DNA of 20,566 nucleotides from the NCBI GenBank assembly GCA_934615235.1, contig CAKTTL010000048.1, positions 1 through 20,566 of the forward strand, written 5' to 3'. The notes under the pieces are model-generated. The model did not search any database. It was not told the origin of the DNA and saw nothing but the letters and a program-made list of their open reading frames with translations. Positions 20,492 through 20,566 of the stretch are shown here, piece by piece. The number at the start of each line of letters is the position of its first letter. Within the stretch, counting starts at the first letter, position 1. The DNA comes from an uncultured Clostridia bacterium. Lineage in GTDB: Bacteria; Bacillota; Clostridia; Christensenellales; Aristaeellaceae. Made by a program: the position numbers and the translations under genes.

Positions 20492-20566
20492 GGGTGTATC
20501 TGAAAAATTCCCTGAGACTCCATCACGGCGTCTTTTCCGCCATTTCAGCGTCGGAAAACCTCGATT
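20491..20566. other. Window-edge sequence sharing a 17-mer with 61-77
   Basis: Bases 20491-20507 are the exact reverse complement of 61-77 (TTTTTCAGATACACCCT). The sequence begins where compound repeat copy V is truncated, as if it were the end of another element continuing beyond the window. No gene is visible. Confidence 0.45.

Noticed and set aside
61..20507. Whole window as a composite transposon bounded by the inverted 17-mers
   Set aside because: The inside consists of ordinary chromosomal operons with no transposase, and the 17-mer spacing depends on where the window was cut.
20398..20526. 43-residue N-terminal extension of the MATE transporter
   Set aside because: It is translated from compound repeat copy V and flanking element sequence; a ribosome site and the normal MATE N-terminus support the start at 20397.
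1..20566. CRISPR array, tRNA or rRNA genes, prophage or defence systems
   Set aside because: No regularly spaced direct repeats, cloverleaf sequences, rRNA motifs or phage and defence gene families were seen. The repeats present are palindromic and irregularly spaced.

Overview
The window looks like a chromosomal stretch from a GC-rich, spore-forming Firmicute of the class Clostridia, probably a gut lineage near Oscillospirales or Christensenellales. I infer this from gene content (a YtvI-type permease, a CotH kinase, a DUF1836 protein, DUF3793 next to a flavodoxin), strong AGGAGG-type ribosome binding sites, occasional TTG starts and TGnTATAAT promoters. No rRNA, tRNA, CRISPR array, phage gene or transposase is visible.

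Layout. 1-311 is gene-free and hairpin-rich, with a minus-strand terminator. 312-2044 (minus) is an operon of DUF3793 protein, flavodoxin and an exported ZinT-like protein. 2180-5127 (minus) is an operon of two exported proteins of unknown function, mannose-6-phosphate isomerase and an AraC regulator, closed by a terminator. 5328-9704 (plus) holds an MBL-fold hydrolase, a CNNM/CorC-type membrane protein with a YtvI-type permease, and a DUF1836 protein whose upstream region contains a candidate small RNA and a candidate translational switch. 9968-11991 (minus) is an SGNH esterase plus GH29 fucosidase operon. 12541-17257 (minus) carries a CotH kinase, a DUF4956 membrane protein and a VTC-type polyphosphate polymerase domain protein. 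17261-17989 (minus) is a second MBL-fold hydrolase. 18323-20397 (minus) pairs a MATE exporter with L-ribulose-5-phosphate 4-epimerase.

The gaps are filled with structured repeats of at least three kinds: (a) a long single hairpin of 20-23 bp stem with a 4-base loop (three copies); (b) a compound element with two consecutive hairpins, present as tandem pairs immediately 3' of two minus-strand genes plus one truncated inverted copy; (c) a 159-bp near-perfectly centred palindrome inserted inside one copy of (b).

The most interesting biology is the CotH / DUF4956 / VTC module. It may be an envelope or spore-associated system combining polyphosphate synthesis at the membrane with an exported atypical kinase. 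The candidate small RNA with C-rich loops at 8887-8969 and the nested repeat families are the other leads.
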